Positions 55,441-63,944 of a DNA stretch of 64,000 bases are shown piece after piece (position 1 is the first letter of the stretch; the number at the start of each line of letters is the position of its first letter). The notes under the pieces are model-generated. The model was not told where the DNA came from. It saw only the letters and a program-made list of their open reading frames with translations, and made no database searches. The stretch lies in assembly GCF_900110655.1 (NCBI RefSeq), contig NZ_FOEQ01000004.1:186001-250000 (forward strand). The letters run 5' to 3'. A program made the position numbers and the translations under genes. This DNA comes from Pseudomonas soli (GTDB lineage: Bacteria; Pseudomonadota; Gammaproteobacteria; Pseudomonadales; Pseudomonadaceae).

Positions 55441-57390
55441 TCAACGCGCAGCCCGCAGGCGCCGCCACAAGGTGGTGCGGCTGATGCCGAGGCGGCGCGC
55501 GGCTTCGTCGAGGTCGCCCTGGCAACTGTCCAGGGTTTCGCGTACATGGCGCAGCTGCGCGGCCTTGCCCACTGTTTGCAGATCGGACGCTTGCGGCGCC
55601 TTGGCGCGCCGGGATGGCAACTGGCCTTGGCACAGCTCGGGCAGCACCCGCGCCAGGTACTGCTCGTCCACCCCTTCGTCGCGCAGCAGTTCGCGGGCCG
55701 ACAGCATCGCCCGCTCGATCACGTTCTCCAGTTCACGGACATTGCCCGGCCAGGCATGGCGCACCAGGTAGGGCAATAGCGCCGTCATTACCTGTGCAGC
55801 GCCTGTTGGCTGCCCCTGGACCAGCAGGCGCTGGCCGATGCTCTGGCAGATCAGGGCGATGTCCTCGGGGCGTTCGCGCAGGGGCGTGGTCTGCAGCCGC
55901 AGGATGTTCAGTCGGTAGTACAAGTCGGTGCGGAAACTGCCCTGGTCGATGGCCGTGCCCAGGTCCTGGTGGGTGGCGGCGATGATCCGCACGTCGATGG
56001 CAATCGGCTCGGTACTGCCCAGGCGCAGCACTTCGCGCTCCTGCAGCACCCGCAGCAGGCGGGTCTGCAACGACACCGGCATGTCACCAATTTCGTCGAG
56101 GAACAGCGTGCCGCGGTGCGCGGCCTCGAACAGACCGGGCTTGCCGCCCTTGCGCGAACCGCTGAAGGCGCCTTCCTCGTAGCCGAACAGTTCGCTCTCC
56201 AGCAGTGTTTCGGGAAATGCCGCGCAGTTGATGGCGACGAAAGGGCCCTGCCGGCGCGGGCTTGCATTGTGGATGCCCTGGGCCAGCAGTTCCTTGCCGG
56301 TGCCGCTCTCGCCGGTGATCAGGATGGTCGAGTGGCTGGCGGCGAAGCGCTCGGCCAACTGCAGCATCTCGCGGTTGGCCCTGCTGTTGCCGCTCAGTTG
56401 TTCCAGCCGGTAGCGCGCGGTGAAGGCGCCGGGGCGACGGCTGGCGCGGATGCGCTGGTCGGCTCGCTGCACGGCGCTGATATCCTGGCAGGTCAGCACC
56501 AGGCCGGTGCGCTCGCCGTTCTCCAGGATCGGCAGCAGGTTGCTGACCACGGCTTGCGCGCCCAGGCGGATGACACGGTTGTCCTCGCCCGTGCCGTCCT
56601 GCAAGGCCTGCTGCAGGTCCAGCTCGGGGCAAAGGGCTTGCAATGGGCGGCCGAGCGCCGCGCTGGCCGGCAATCCCAGCAACTGTGCCAGTGCCGGGTT
56701 GAGCGACTGCACCAGGCCTTGGTTGTCGACGGCCGCGACCCCGGTGGGGATATGTTGCAGCACGGCATCGAGGTGGCGGCGCTTGGCGATTTCGATGCGC
56801 TGGCTGTCGAGGATGCCAAGGGCCTCTTCGAGCGCCTTGCGCACGGTGTCCTCGCTCAGCGACAGCACGCCCTGCAGCCCGGCCTGCTCGGCCAGCTCCA
56901 CCACGGTAGACGAGCCGATGATGCTGCCACAGCCCAGCCGGGCGGCGTAATCGACGGCGTGGCGGGCTTGCTCAAGCGAGGTATAGGCGGCCTGGTGCAC
57001 CTGCACGGTGAACAGCGCCGCCAATGCCTGCAGGTCCTGGTTGATGTGGTCGTAGCTGAGCACGGCCACTTGCGTGCCGTGGGCCTTGGCCTGCCCCAGG
57101 GCGCGCAGCAAGTCGCCGCCGCCGACGCGCATTGCCAGTACTGGCCGGGCCAGGTGCTTGCGCAGGTAGGCGGCGGTGGCCCCTGCGCAGACGAACACAT
57201 CGACTTCGCCGCGCTGCTCCAGCTCGCGGGCGGTCTGCAGCGCTTCGGCTACCGAGGTGTCGAGCACTTCGATACGGGTGTCGGGGTAATCCGCCGTGAG
57301 CCCGCTCACGACCTGGGCGAGACGGCTGCGCTGCCGAGGGCGTTGCAGGTGGCTGATCAGCACGACGACCTTGGAGGCGGGGGAGTGCAT
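55441..57390 (-). CDS. lvaR: Sigma-54-dependent activator of the levulinate operon (PrpR-type)
   Basis: The product has 649 residues. An N-terminal PrpR-like sensor domain (about 1-195, KVVVLISHLQRPRQR start and GSSTVVELAEQAGLQGVLSLSEDTVRKALEEAL) is followed by a PAS domain (about 210-310) and the AAA+ core (about 330-560): Walker A GESGTGKE, the sigma-54 contact loop as EEGAFSGSRKGG (GAFSG instead of the usual GAFTG) and Walker B GTLFLDEIGDMP. A Fis-type HTH ends the protein (DEAARRLGISRTTLWRRLRAAR). It is divergent from lvaABCDE, and a -24/-12 promoter is present, so it should activate that operon on sensing a levulinate-derived acyl-CoA. Confidence 0.9.
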   Translation of the reverse strand: MHSPASKVVVLISHLQRPRQRSRLAQVVSGLTADYPDTRIEVLDTSVAEALQTARELEQRGEVDVFVCAGATAAYLRKHLARPVLAMRVGGGDLLRALGQAKAHGTQVAVLSYDHINQDLQALAALFTVQVHQAAYTSLEQARHAVDYAARLGCGSIIGSSTVVELAEQAGLQGVLSLSEDTVRKALEEALGILDSQRIEIAKRRHLDAVLQHIPTGVAAVDNQGLVQSLNPALAQLLGLPASAALGRPLQALCPELDLQQALQDGTGEDNRVIRLGAQAVVSNLLPILENGERTGLVLTCQDISAVQRADQRIRASRRPGAFTARYRLEQLSGNSRANREMLQLAERFAASHSTILITGESGTGKELLAQGIHNASPRRQGPFVAINCAAFPETLLESELFGYEEGAFSGSRKGGKPGLFEAAHRGTLFLDEIGDMPVSLQTRLLRVLQEREVLRLGSTEPIAIDVRIIAATHQDLGTAIDQGSFRTDLYYRLNILRLQTTPLRERPEDIALICQSIGQRLLVQGQPTGAAQVMTALLPYLVRHAWPGNVRELENVIERAMLSARELLRDEGVDEQYLARVLPELCQGQLPSRRAKAPQASDLQTVGKAAQLRHVRETLDSCQGDLDEAARRLGISRTTLWRRLRAAR

Positions 57391-57416
57391 GGCGGACCCT
57401 GTTCATGGTTGCAATG

Positions 57417-57429
57417 TTTCAATAGTGAA
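57417..57429. promoter_or_regulatory. Possible upstream activator site for LvaR
   Basis: TTTCA-ATAG-TGAA (57417-57429) is a short inverted repeat about 100 bp upstream of the sigma-54 promoter, at the usual distance for an enhancer-binding protein. Nearby GTGAAATGAA at 57436-57445 carries similar half-sites. Weak by itself; position is the main support. Confidence 0.35.
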
Positions 57430-57529
57430 TGAATGCCTTGCACAAGTGAAATGAAGATTGTCCAGCCGGGCACTGCCAGGACATGCCCAAACCCAGGCGT
57501 CACGGGGCTCGCAGGTGGATGGTCGACAG

Positions 57530-57546
57530 TTGGCCCAGGCTTTGCT
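57530..57546 (+). promoter_or_regulatory. Sigma-54 (-24/-12) promoter of lvaABCDE
   Basis: TTGGCCCAGGCTTTGCT has GG at 57532-57533 and GC at 57544-57545, exactly 10 nt apart, matching the sigma-54 pattern TGGC-N-TTGC(A/T). It is 47 bp upstream of the lvaA start codon and lies opposite a gene for a sigma-54 activator. Confidence 0.85.
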
Positions 57547-57592
57547 CTGGCCCTGTTGCCAATTCACCAGCGAAGGCAGGGCCCATCGACCC

Positions 57593-58651
57593 ATGAGCAG
57601 TTCCTCCACGACGTCCCTGGCCAGCGATCCGATCGCGGCCAGCGACAACGACCAGCAGTTGGTCGACTTCATTCGCGAACGCGCCGCCGCCGAGCGGGTG
57701 CTCATCACCGCGCGCAAGCGCTTGAGCGGTGGTGCCATCCAGGAAAACTGGCGGCTCGACCTGTTGATCGAGGGTGGTCCCTGGGCCGGTAACCGGCGCT
57801 GGGTCCTGCGCAGTGACGCACTGTCGGCGCTGCCGGCCAGCCTCGGCCGCGAACAGGAGTTCGCCGTGCTGCAGGTGGTCTACCAGGCCGGGGTCAAGGT
57901 ACCGCGACCGCTCTGGCTGTGCCGTGACACGCGGGTGCATGGGCGGGTGTTCTTCCTCATGGAATACGTGCCGGGCATCGCCGCCGGGCGCCTGCTCAGC
58001 GCCCAGGCCGGTGCGCAAGGGCAGGGCGGGCTGGCGGCGCAGTTGGGCGCCAACCTGGCGCGCCTGCATCAGGTGCGCCCCCCGTGTGCGGCGCTGGACT
58101 TTTTGCCAATACCTCAGGGCTCACCCGCCCTGGCCACCCTCACGGCCTACCGGCGCTACCTCGACACCCTCGACCAGGCCTACCCGGCCCTGGAGTGGGG
58201 CCTGCGCTGGTGCGAGCTGCATGTGCCGCGCAGTCAGGCCCTGTGCCTGCTGCACCGCGACTACCGCACCGGCAACTACCTGGCCAGCGAACAGGGGCTG
58301 GAGGCGGTGCTCGACTGGGAATTCAGTGGCTGGGGCGACCCCTGCGAGGACCTGGGTTGGTTCAGCGCCCGTTGCTGGCGTTTCACCCGCCCCGACCTGG
58401 AGGCGGGCGGCATCGGCCTGCTCGAGGACTTCCTGCGCGGCTATCACGAAGTGTCCAGCCTGGCCATCGAACCTAGCCAACTGCACTACTGGCAGGTCAT
58501 GGCCACCCTGCGCTGGGCGGTTATCGCCCTGCAGCAAGGACAACGCCACCTGTCCGGCGAAGAACCTTCCCTCGAACTGGCTCTGACCGCGCGCCTGCTG
58601 CCGGAGCTGGAGCTCGACATCTTGAACATGACCGGAGCCGAGGCGCCATGA
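57593..58651 (+). CDS. lvaA: LvaA, 4-hydroxyacyl-CoA kinase (APH-like phosphotransferase)
   Basis: The product has 352 residues in the aminoglycoside-phosphotransferase fold. Kinase residues are visible in LHRDYRTGNYLASEQG (catalytic Asp and Asn, about residue 225) and in AVLDWEFSGWGDPCEDLGWF (metal-binding Asp). In P. putida LvaA phosphorylates the 4-hydroxyl of 4-hydroxyvaleryl-CoA, preparing it for phosphate elimination by LvaC. The ATG at 57593 is used; the upstream frame runs through the sigma-54 promoter. The stop overlaps lvaB (ATGA), fitting the reported LvaA-LvaB complex. Confidence 0.88.
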   Translation: MSSSSTTSLASDPIAASDNDQQLVDFIRERAAAERVLITARKRLSGGAIQENWRLDLLIEGGPWAGNRRWVLRSDALSALPASLGREQEFAVLQVVYQAGVKVPRPLWLCRDTRVHGRVFFLMEYVPGIAAGRLLSAQAGAQGQGGLAAQLGANLARLHQVRPPCAALDFLPIPQGSPALATLTAYRRYLDTLDQAYPALEWGLRWCELHVPRSQALCLLHRDYRTGNYLASEQGLEAVLDWEFSGWGDPCEDLGWFSARCWRFTRPDLEAGGIGLLEDFLRGYHEVSSLAIEPSQLHYWQVMATLRWAVIALQQGQRHLSGEEPSLELALTARLLPELELDILNMTGAEAP

Positions 58652-59004
58652 CCCAACCGAATGCCGCGCAACTGCTCGATATCGCTCGCCAGACCTTGCT
58701 GGAGCAGGTGTTGCCCGAGCTGTCCGGCGAGCTGCGCTACCCGGCGCTGATGATCGCCAACGCCATGGCCATCGCTGCGCGTGAAAGCCGCCTGCAAGGC
58801 GAGCTGGAGGTCCAGGAGCACGCACGTCTGGGCGCCGTGCTCGAGGCGCCGCCAGCGACCCTGGCCGGCACGAGACAGCATTTGGCCCAGACCATCCGCG
58901 AAGGTCGCCACGACGCGCCGCAGGCACGTCGCGCCCTGGTCGAGGCGCTGCGCCAGACGACGCTTGACCGTCTGGCGATCAGCAACCCCAAGGCCATGCC
59001 CTGA
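58648..59004 (+). CDS. lvaB: LvaB, small partner of the LvaA kinase (DUF6285)
   Basis: The product has 118 residues, predicted helical and cytosolic, with the DUF6285 pattern LLDIARQTLLEQVLPELSGE followed by YPALMIANAMAIAARESRLQG. In the P. putida levulinate pathway the equivalent small protein is needed with LvaA for kinase activity. It starts by a 4-nt overlap with lvaA, supporting stoichiometric expression. No catalytic residues can be named. Confidence 0.87.
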   Translation: MTQPNAAQLLDIARQTLLEQVLPELSGELRYPALMIANAMAIAARESRLQGELEVQEHARLGAVLEAPPATLAGTRQHLAQTIREGRHDAPQARRALVEALRQTTLDRLAISNPKAMP

Positions 59005-59058
59005 ACGCCGGTGGCCACTGCCCGATTTCCAAGACTGAAAACGCATAGAAGGACAACC

Positions 59059-60231
59059 ATGAACTTCACCCTGTCGGACGACCTGCTGACCTTGCAGGCG
59101 AAAACGCGCGACTTCATTGCCAATCACGTGATTCCGTTTGAGAAAGACCCGCGCCAGGACCGCCACGGCCCCAGCGACGACTTGCGTCAGGACCTGCTGG
59201 AAAAGGCCCGCATCGCCGGGTTGCTGACCCCGCATGCCAGCCCCGAGATGGGCGGCATGGGCCTGAGCCATGTGGCCAAGGCGATCGTCTTCGAAGAGGC
59301 CGGTTATTCACCCCTGGGGCCGGTGGCGCTGAACATCCACGCACCCGACGAAGGCAATATCCACCTGATGGACGTGGTCGCCACCGAGGCGCAGAAGGAC
59401 CGCTGGCTGCGCCCGCTGGTCCAGGGTCGGGCGCGCTCGTGCTTCGCCATGACCGAGCCTGCGCCGGGCTCGGGCTCGGATCCGTCGATGCTGCGCACCA
59501 CGGCCACCCGCGATGGCGACGATTACCTGATCAACGGCCGCAAGTGGTTGATCACCGGCGCTGACGGCGCCGATTTCGCGATCATCATGGCGCGCATGGA
59601 GGACGGCACGGCGACCATGTTCCTCAGCGACATGCGGCGTGAGGGCATCGTCCACGAACGGCAGCTGGACTCGCTGGACAGCTGCTTCACCGGTGGCCAC
59701 GGGCAACTGCGTTTCGACAACCTGCGCATCCCGGCGAGCGATGTGCTCGGCGAGATCGGCAAGGGCTTCCGCTACGCCCAGGTGCGTCTGGCGCCGGCAC
59801 GGCTGACCCACTGCATGCGCTGGCTCGGCGCCGCGCGTCGTGCCCACGACATCGCCTGCGATCATGCGCGCACCCGCGACGCCTTCGGCAAATCGCTGGG
59901 CGAGCACCAAGGTGTCGGCTTCATGCTCGCCGACAACCAGATGGACCTGCATGTGGTGCGTCTGGCGGTATGGCACTGCGCCTGGGTACTCGACCAGGGC
60001 GAGCGGGGCAATGTCGACTCGAGCATGGCCAAGGTGATCAGCTCCGAGGCGCTGTGGCGGGTGGTTGATCGCTCGATGCAGGTGCTGGGCGGGCGCGGGG
60101 TGACCGGGGACACGGTGGTGGAGCGGATCTTCCGCGATATCCGGCCGTTCCGCATCTATGACGGTCCGAGCGAAGTGCACCGCATGAGCCTGGCGAAGAA
60201 ACTCCTCGACCAGCGCCCGGGAGGTCACTGA
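59059..60231 (+). CDS. lvaC: LvaC, acyl-CoA dehydrogenase-type 4-phosphoacyl-CoA lyase
   Basis: The product has 390 residues in the acyl-CoA dehydrogenase fold. Motifs are SCFAMTEPAPGSGSDPSMLRT (FAD/substrate binding, about 133-152) and the C-terminal YDGPSEVHRMSLAKKLL. The protein resembles the ACAD10/ACAD11 branch, which acts on 4-phosphohydroxyacyl-CoA rather than performing simple dehydrogenation. In the levulinate route it eliminates phosphate from 4-phosphovaleryl-CoA and rehydrates to 3-hydroxyvaleryl-CoA. The ATG at 59059 has AAGGA upstream. The stop overlaps the lvaD start by 1 nt (TGATG). Confidence 0.88.
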   Translation: MNFTLSDDLLTLQAKTRDFIANHVIPFEKDPRQDRHGPSDDLRQDLLEKARIAGLLTPHASPEMGGMGLSHVAKAIVFEEAGYSPLGPVALNIHAPDEGNIHLMDVVATEAQKDRWLRPLVQGRARSCFAMTEPAPGSGSDPSMLRTTATRDGDDYLINGRKWLITGADGADFAIIMARMEDGTATMFLSDMRREGIVHERQLDSLDSCFTGGHGQLRFDNLRIPASDVLGEIGKGFRYAQVRLAPARLTHCMRWLGAARRAHDIACDHARTRDAFGKSLGEHQGVGFMLADNQMDLHVVRLAVWHCAWVLDQGERGNVDSSMAKVISSEALWRVVDRSMQVLGGRGVTGDTVVERIFRDIRPFRIYDGPSEVHRMSLAKKLLDQRPGGH

Positions 60232-60998
60232 TGCAGCCGCAACTTGCTCGACTGTTCTCTCTTGATGGCCGTCGCGCCCTGGTGACCGGGGCCTCCAGTG
60301 GCCTGGGCCGGCACTTTGCCCAAACCCTGGCGGCCGCCGGCGCCGAGGTGCTGGTCACCGCCCGGCGCGAGGCGCCGTTGCAGGCCCTGGTCGAGACCAT
60401 CCAGGCCAGCGGCGGCCGGGCCCGCGCCTTTGCCCTCGATGTGACCCGCCGGGACGATGTCTGCCGGGTGCTCGATGCCGCCGGCCCCCTGGATGTGCTG
60501 GTCAACAACGCCGGGGTGAGCGGCAGCCAGGCGCTGCTCGACTGCGATGATGGCAGTTGGGACCGCGTACTCGACACCAACCTCAAGGGCGCCTGGACGG
60601 TGGCCCAGGAAAGCGCGCGGCGCATGGTTGCCGCAGGGCAGGGCGGCAGCCTGATCAACGTCACCTCGATCCTCGCCAGCCGGGTGGCCGGCGCCGTCGG
60701 CCCTTATCTGGCGGCCAAGGCCGGCCTGGCGCACCTGACCCGCGCCATGGCCCTGGAGCTGGCGCGCCATGGCATTCGCGTGAACGCCCTGGCGCCGGGA
60801 TACGTGATGACCGACCTGAACGAGACGTTCCTGGCCAGTGACGCGGGGCAGAGATTGCGTTCGCGTATTCCGAGCCGGCGCTACAGCCAGCCGGCGGACC
60901 TGGACGGCGCCTTGCTGCTGCTCGCCAGTGACGCCGGCCGCGGCATGAGCGGCAGCGAGATCGTGGTCGATGGCGGCCACCTGTGCAGCAGCCTGTAG
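60231..60998 (+). CDS. lvaD: LvaD, short-chain dehydrogenase of the levulinate pathway
   Basis: The product has 255 residues, a classical SDR. The cofactor motif is VTGASSGLGRHFAQTLAAAG (residues about 17-36), NNAGVSG follows, and the active-site serine and YxxxK (SILASRVAGAVGPYLAAKAGLAH) are in place. It probably performs the 4-keto reduction of levulinyl-CoA and may also oxidise the 3-hydroxyacyl-CoA. It is fourth in lvaABCDE and overlaps lvaC by 1 nt. The gap to lvaE contains a Crc-type motif and a short frame. Confidence 0.87.
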   Translation: MQPQLARLFSLDGRRALVTGASSGLGRHFAQTLAAAGAEVLVTARREAPLQALVETIQASGGRARAFALDVTRRDDVCRVLDAAGPLDVLVNNAGVSGSQALLDCDDGSWDRVLDTNLKGAWTVAQESARRMVAAGQGGSLINVTSILASRVAGAVGPYLAAKAGLAHLTRAMALELARHGIRVNALAPGYVMTDLNETFLASDAGQRLRSRIPSRRYSQPADLDGALLLLASDAGRGMSGSEIVVDGGHLCSSL

Positions 60999-61051
60999 AT
61001 ACACCCCCAGCCTTGCAACCCCCGTGATGAATGGCACCGGCCGTGCCGGTC

Positions 61052-61065
61052 AAGAACAACAAGAA
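61052..61065 (+). promoter_or_regulatory. Crc/Hfq catabolite-activity motif before lvaE
   Basis: AAGAACAACAAGAA fits the AAnAAnAA pattern of Crc/Hfq targets and precedes an AGAGG ribosome site (61068-61072). Its place in the middle of the operon could make lvaE translation subject to catabolite repression. Confidence 0.55.
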
Positions 61066-61077
61066 ACAGAGGTAGTT

Positions 61078-61125
61078 ATGTGCGTGCAACCGTTGAACTG
61101 CCCATGGACGAAGGACCCGTCATGA
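61078..61125 (+). CDS. Possible 15-codon leader peptide coupled to lvaE
   Basis: An ATG at 61078 with AGAGG 5 nt upstream opens a 15-codon frame (MCVQPLNCPWTKDPS). Its TGA at 61123-61125 overlaps the lvaE ATG at 61122 by 4 nt. Alternatively the same ribosome site serves a GTG at 61080 in the lvaE frame, giving lvaE 14 extra residues. Both readings rest on the sequence only and no homologue is known to me. Confidence 0.3.
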   Translation: MCVQPLNCPWTKDPS

Positions 61126-62774
61126 TGAACCCGAGCCTGGAACACGAACTGGCCCCGAATGCGGCCAACCACGTGCCGCTGTCACCACTGTCGTTCCTCA
61201 AGCGCGCCGCGCAGGTCTATCCCCAGCGCGACGCGGTGGTGTACGGCGACCGTCGCTACACCTACCAGCAGTTGCACCAGCGCAGCCGGGCCCTGGCCAG
61301 CGCCCTGGAGCGGGTCGGCGTGCAGCCGGGCGAGCGTGTGGCGATCCTGGCGCCGAACATCCCCGAGATGCTCGAGGCGCACTATGGCGTGCCCGGCGCG
61401 GGTGCCGTGCTGGTGTGCATCAATATCCGCCTGGAGGCGCGCAGCATCGCCTTCATCCTGCGCCATTGCGCGGCCAGGGTACTGTTGTGCGATCGCGAGT
61501 TCGGCGCGGTGGTCCACAAGGCGCTGGCGATGCTGGACACGCCACCGCTGCTGGTGGGCATCGATGATGCCCAGGCCGAGGGCGCCGACCTGGCGCCGGA
61601 CCTGGACTACGAAAGCTTCCTGGCCCAGGGCGATGGCAACCGGCCGTTGAGCGCGCCGCACAACGAATGGCAGTCGATCGCCATCAACTACACCTCCGGC
61701 ACCACCGGCGATCCCAAGGGCGTGGTGCTGCATCACCGTGGCGCCTACCTCAATGCCTGCGCCGGGGCGCTGATCTTCCAGCTCGGCCCGCGCAGCGTCT
61801 ACTTGTGGACCCTGCCGATGTTCCACTGCAACGGCTGGAGCCATACCTGGGCAGTGACCCTGTCGGGGGGGAGCCACGTGTGCCTGCGCAAGGTGCAGCC
61901 CGAGGCGATTCACGCCGCCATCGCCGCGCATGGCGTGACCCACCTGAGCGCCGCGCCGGTGGTGATGTCGATGCTGATCCATGCTCCGGCAGGCGCCGCG
62001 CCGTCCCAGGCGGTGTCGGTGATCACCGGTGGCGCCGCACCGCCCAGCGCGGTGATCGCCGCCATGGAGGCGCGCGGTTTCAGCATCACCCATGCCTATG
62101 GCATGACCGAAAGCTATGGCCCTAGTACCTTGTGCCTGTGGCAGCCAGGCGTCGACGAGCTGCCGCTGGAGGCTCGCGCGCGGTTCATGAGCCGCCAGGG
62201 CGTGGCCCATCCGATGCTCGAGGAAGCCACGGTGCTGGATACCGATAGCGGCCAGCCAGTGCCCGCCGACGGTGCGACCCTGGGCGAGCTGGTGGTGCGC
62301 GGCAACACGGTGATGAAAGGCTACCTGCACAACCCCGAAGCCACCCGCAGCGCCCTGGCTGGCGGCTGGCTGCACACCGGCGACCTGGCCGTGCTGCACC
62401 CTGATGGCTATGTGGAGATCAAGGACCGGGCCAAGGACATCATCATTTCCGGCGGCGAGAACATCAGTTCGCTGGAGATCGAGGAGGTGCTCTACCAGCA
62501 TCCCGAGGTGCTCGAGGCTGCCGTGGTGGCGCGGCCCGATTCGCGCTGGGGCGAAACCCCGCATGCCTTCGTCACCCTGTGTGCCGAGGCCCAGGTGGGC
62601 ATCACCGGCGAAGAGCTGATCCGCTGGTGTCGCGAGCGCCTGGCGCACTTCAAGGCGCCGCGGCATGTGTCGTTGGTGGCGCTGCCGAAGACGGCCACCG
62701 GCAAGATCCAGAAATTCGTCCTGCGCGAATGGGCTCGCCAGGCGGCTGCAGCCAGTGACCGGCCGGAAGGGTGA
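61122..62774 (+). CDS. lvaE: LvaE, levulinyl-CoA (acyl-CoA) synthetase, AMP-forming
   Basis: The product has 550 residues in the ANL adenylate-forming family. Motifs are INYTSGTTGDPKGVVLHHRG (P-loop, about 180-198), MTESYGPSTLC, HTGDLAVLHPDGYVEIKDRAKD and the C-terminal catalytic lysine in PKTATGKIQKFVLREWA. It activates levulinate (or another short acid) with CoA and ATP, the first step of the pathway. The start at 61122 follows AAGGA by 6 nt. In the P. putida operon a symporter (lvaF) and lvaG follow; here an AraC gene comes next. Confidence 0.88.
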   Translation: MMNPSLEHELAPNAANHVPLSPLSFLKRAAQVYPQRDAVVYGDRRYTYQQLHQRSRALASALERVGVQPGERVAILAPNIPEMLEAHYGVPGAGAVLVCINIRLEARSIAFILRHCAARVLLCDREFGAVVHKALAMLDTPPLLVGIDDAQAEGADLAPDLDYESFLAQGDGNRPLSAPHNEWQSIAINYTSGTTGDPKGVVLHHRGAYLNACAGALIFQLGPRSVYLWTLPMFHCNGWSHTWAVTLSGGSHVCLRKVQPEAIHAAIAAHGVTHLSAAPVVMSMLIHAPAGAAPSQAVSVITGGAAPPSAVIAAMEARGFSITHAYGMTESYGPSTLCLWQPGVDELPLEARARFMSRQGVAHPMLEEATVLDTDSGQPVPADGATLGELVVRGNTVMKGYLHNPEATRSALAGGWLHTGDLAVLHPDGYVEIKDRAKDIIISGGENISSLEIEEVLYQHPEVLEAAVVARPDSRWGETPHAFVTLCAEAQVGITGEELIRWCRERLAHFKAPRHVSLVALPKTATGKIQKFVLREWARQAAAASDRPEG

Positions 62775-62861
62775 TGCGTGGTCACTCTCCCGATCGGCCG
62801 CCGGCTCGCTCAAGTCTGCTATATCGAACGGAGGAAAAGCTTCACACTATCCGCCAAAATA

Positions 62862-62879
62862 CAGGTAGGCATCTACCTG
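62862..62879. promoter_or_regulatory. Palindrome upstream of the AraC gene
   Basis: CAGGTAG-GCAT-CTACCTG is a perfect 7-4-7 inverted repeat, 37 bp before the AraC ATG and 88 bp beyond the lvaE stop. An overlapping second pairing (AGGCA with TGCCT) exists. It may be the regulator's own operator. Confidence 0.4.
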
Positions 62880-62915
62880 CCTGTGAACCGACATTCATGA
62901 GCCGGATCTTCTCTG

Positions 62916-63944
62916 ATGACGTCCTATATCCTGGGGACCGCGTTACTTGGATTCGACGACTTCGCTCTGGCCCAGAGGCTCGAGCCTCATGCGCTGCTTG
63001 CAGAGGTTTCGCTTGCCCTTGGCGAGCCCGATGGCGCAATCGAAACCCGCCCGTTCAACGCGCTACTGGCGTTGGCTGCGCACCGTTCGGGCAATCGCCT
63101 GTTCGCTCTGCAGTTCGGGCTTGAACATGGCATGCGAGGGATGGGGACCCTGCTGCATGTCATTCAGAGCGCGGACACAGTCGGTGAGGTGCTGAGGGCA
63201 TTGGTCCGGTACGCCCATGTGCTCGGCACGGCAGTGGAGTTTCGCCTGGAGCGGCATCTCGGCAATGCACGCTTGAGCTGTCAGGTCACCGATGCGGATC
63301 TGCCCTGTGTAAGACAGACCGTGGAGTGGGCGATGGGAATGAGCGCGCAGCTCATGCACAGTTTGCTCAAGCACCTCTGGCGCCCGCAGGCCCTGCTGCT
63401 GTGCCATGGCGCGGGGGCGGAGCCTTCGGCATACCGGCGTCTGCTGGGGGTGGCGCCGCGTTTTTCCAGCACGGAAAACGCCTGGGTGTTCGACCCTGCG
63501 CTGCTGGACGCACAGCTTGGCGCAAAGGATCAACGCATCCTGCAACTGACCCGGCAGTTCCAGGACGAGCTGGCGGATATCACGCTGGAGTCGTTGCCCA
63601 TGCACGTACAAAAGCTTATGCGCAATCACATGCCCCAGGGGCGTGTCACGGTCGAACAGATTGCCATGGATCTTAAGATCAGCTCGCGCAGCCTGCAGCG
63701 CTACCTGCTGACCCAAGGCACGAGTTTCCAGGCATTGCTGGACGGGACCCGCCAGGCGATGGCCACCCGGTTGCTACGAGATGCGACGATCAACCTGACG
63801 CAGGTGGCAGAGTTGCTGGGATACACCCAGCTTGCCGCGTTTTCCAGGGCGTTCAGCCGCTGGCATGGCCTCAGCCCGCAACAATGGAAGCGCCAGCTAC
63901 GCCAGGCGCCTGATGCCGAAAGCGGGCGTGGTCGACATGGCTGA
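62916..63944 (+). CDS. AraC-family regulator (arabinose-binding-like N-domain)
   Basis: The product has 342 residues with the OruR-type layout: N-terminal 'Arabinose_bd' domain (about residues 15-205; LLALAAHRSGNRLFALQFG) and C-terminal double HTH (VTVEQIAMDLKISSRSLQRYL and NLTQVAELLGYTQLAAFSRAFSRWHG, about 240-330). Its position right after lvaE replaces the transporter expected there, but the intergenic distance (141 bp) suggests its own promoter. It overlaps the next gene by 7 bp. Effector and targets are unknown; the following gene is a candidate partner. Confidence 0.88.
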   Translation: MTSYILGTALLGFDDFALAQRLEPHALLAEVSLALGEPDGAIETRPFNALLALAAHRSGNRLFALQFGLEHGMRGMGTLLHVIQSADTVGEVLRALVRYAHVLGTAVEFRLERHLGNARLSCQVTDADLPCVRQTVEWAMGMSAQLMHSLLKHLWRPQALLLCHGAGAEPSAYRRLLGVAPRFSSTENAWVFDPALLDAQLGAKDQRILQLTRQFQDELADITLESLPMHVQKLMRNHMPQGRVTVEQIAMDLKISSRSLQRYLLTQGTSFQALLDGTRQAMATRLLRDATINLTQVAELLGYTQLAAFSRAFSRWHGLSPQQWKRQLRQAPDAESGRGRHG

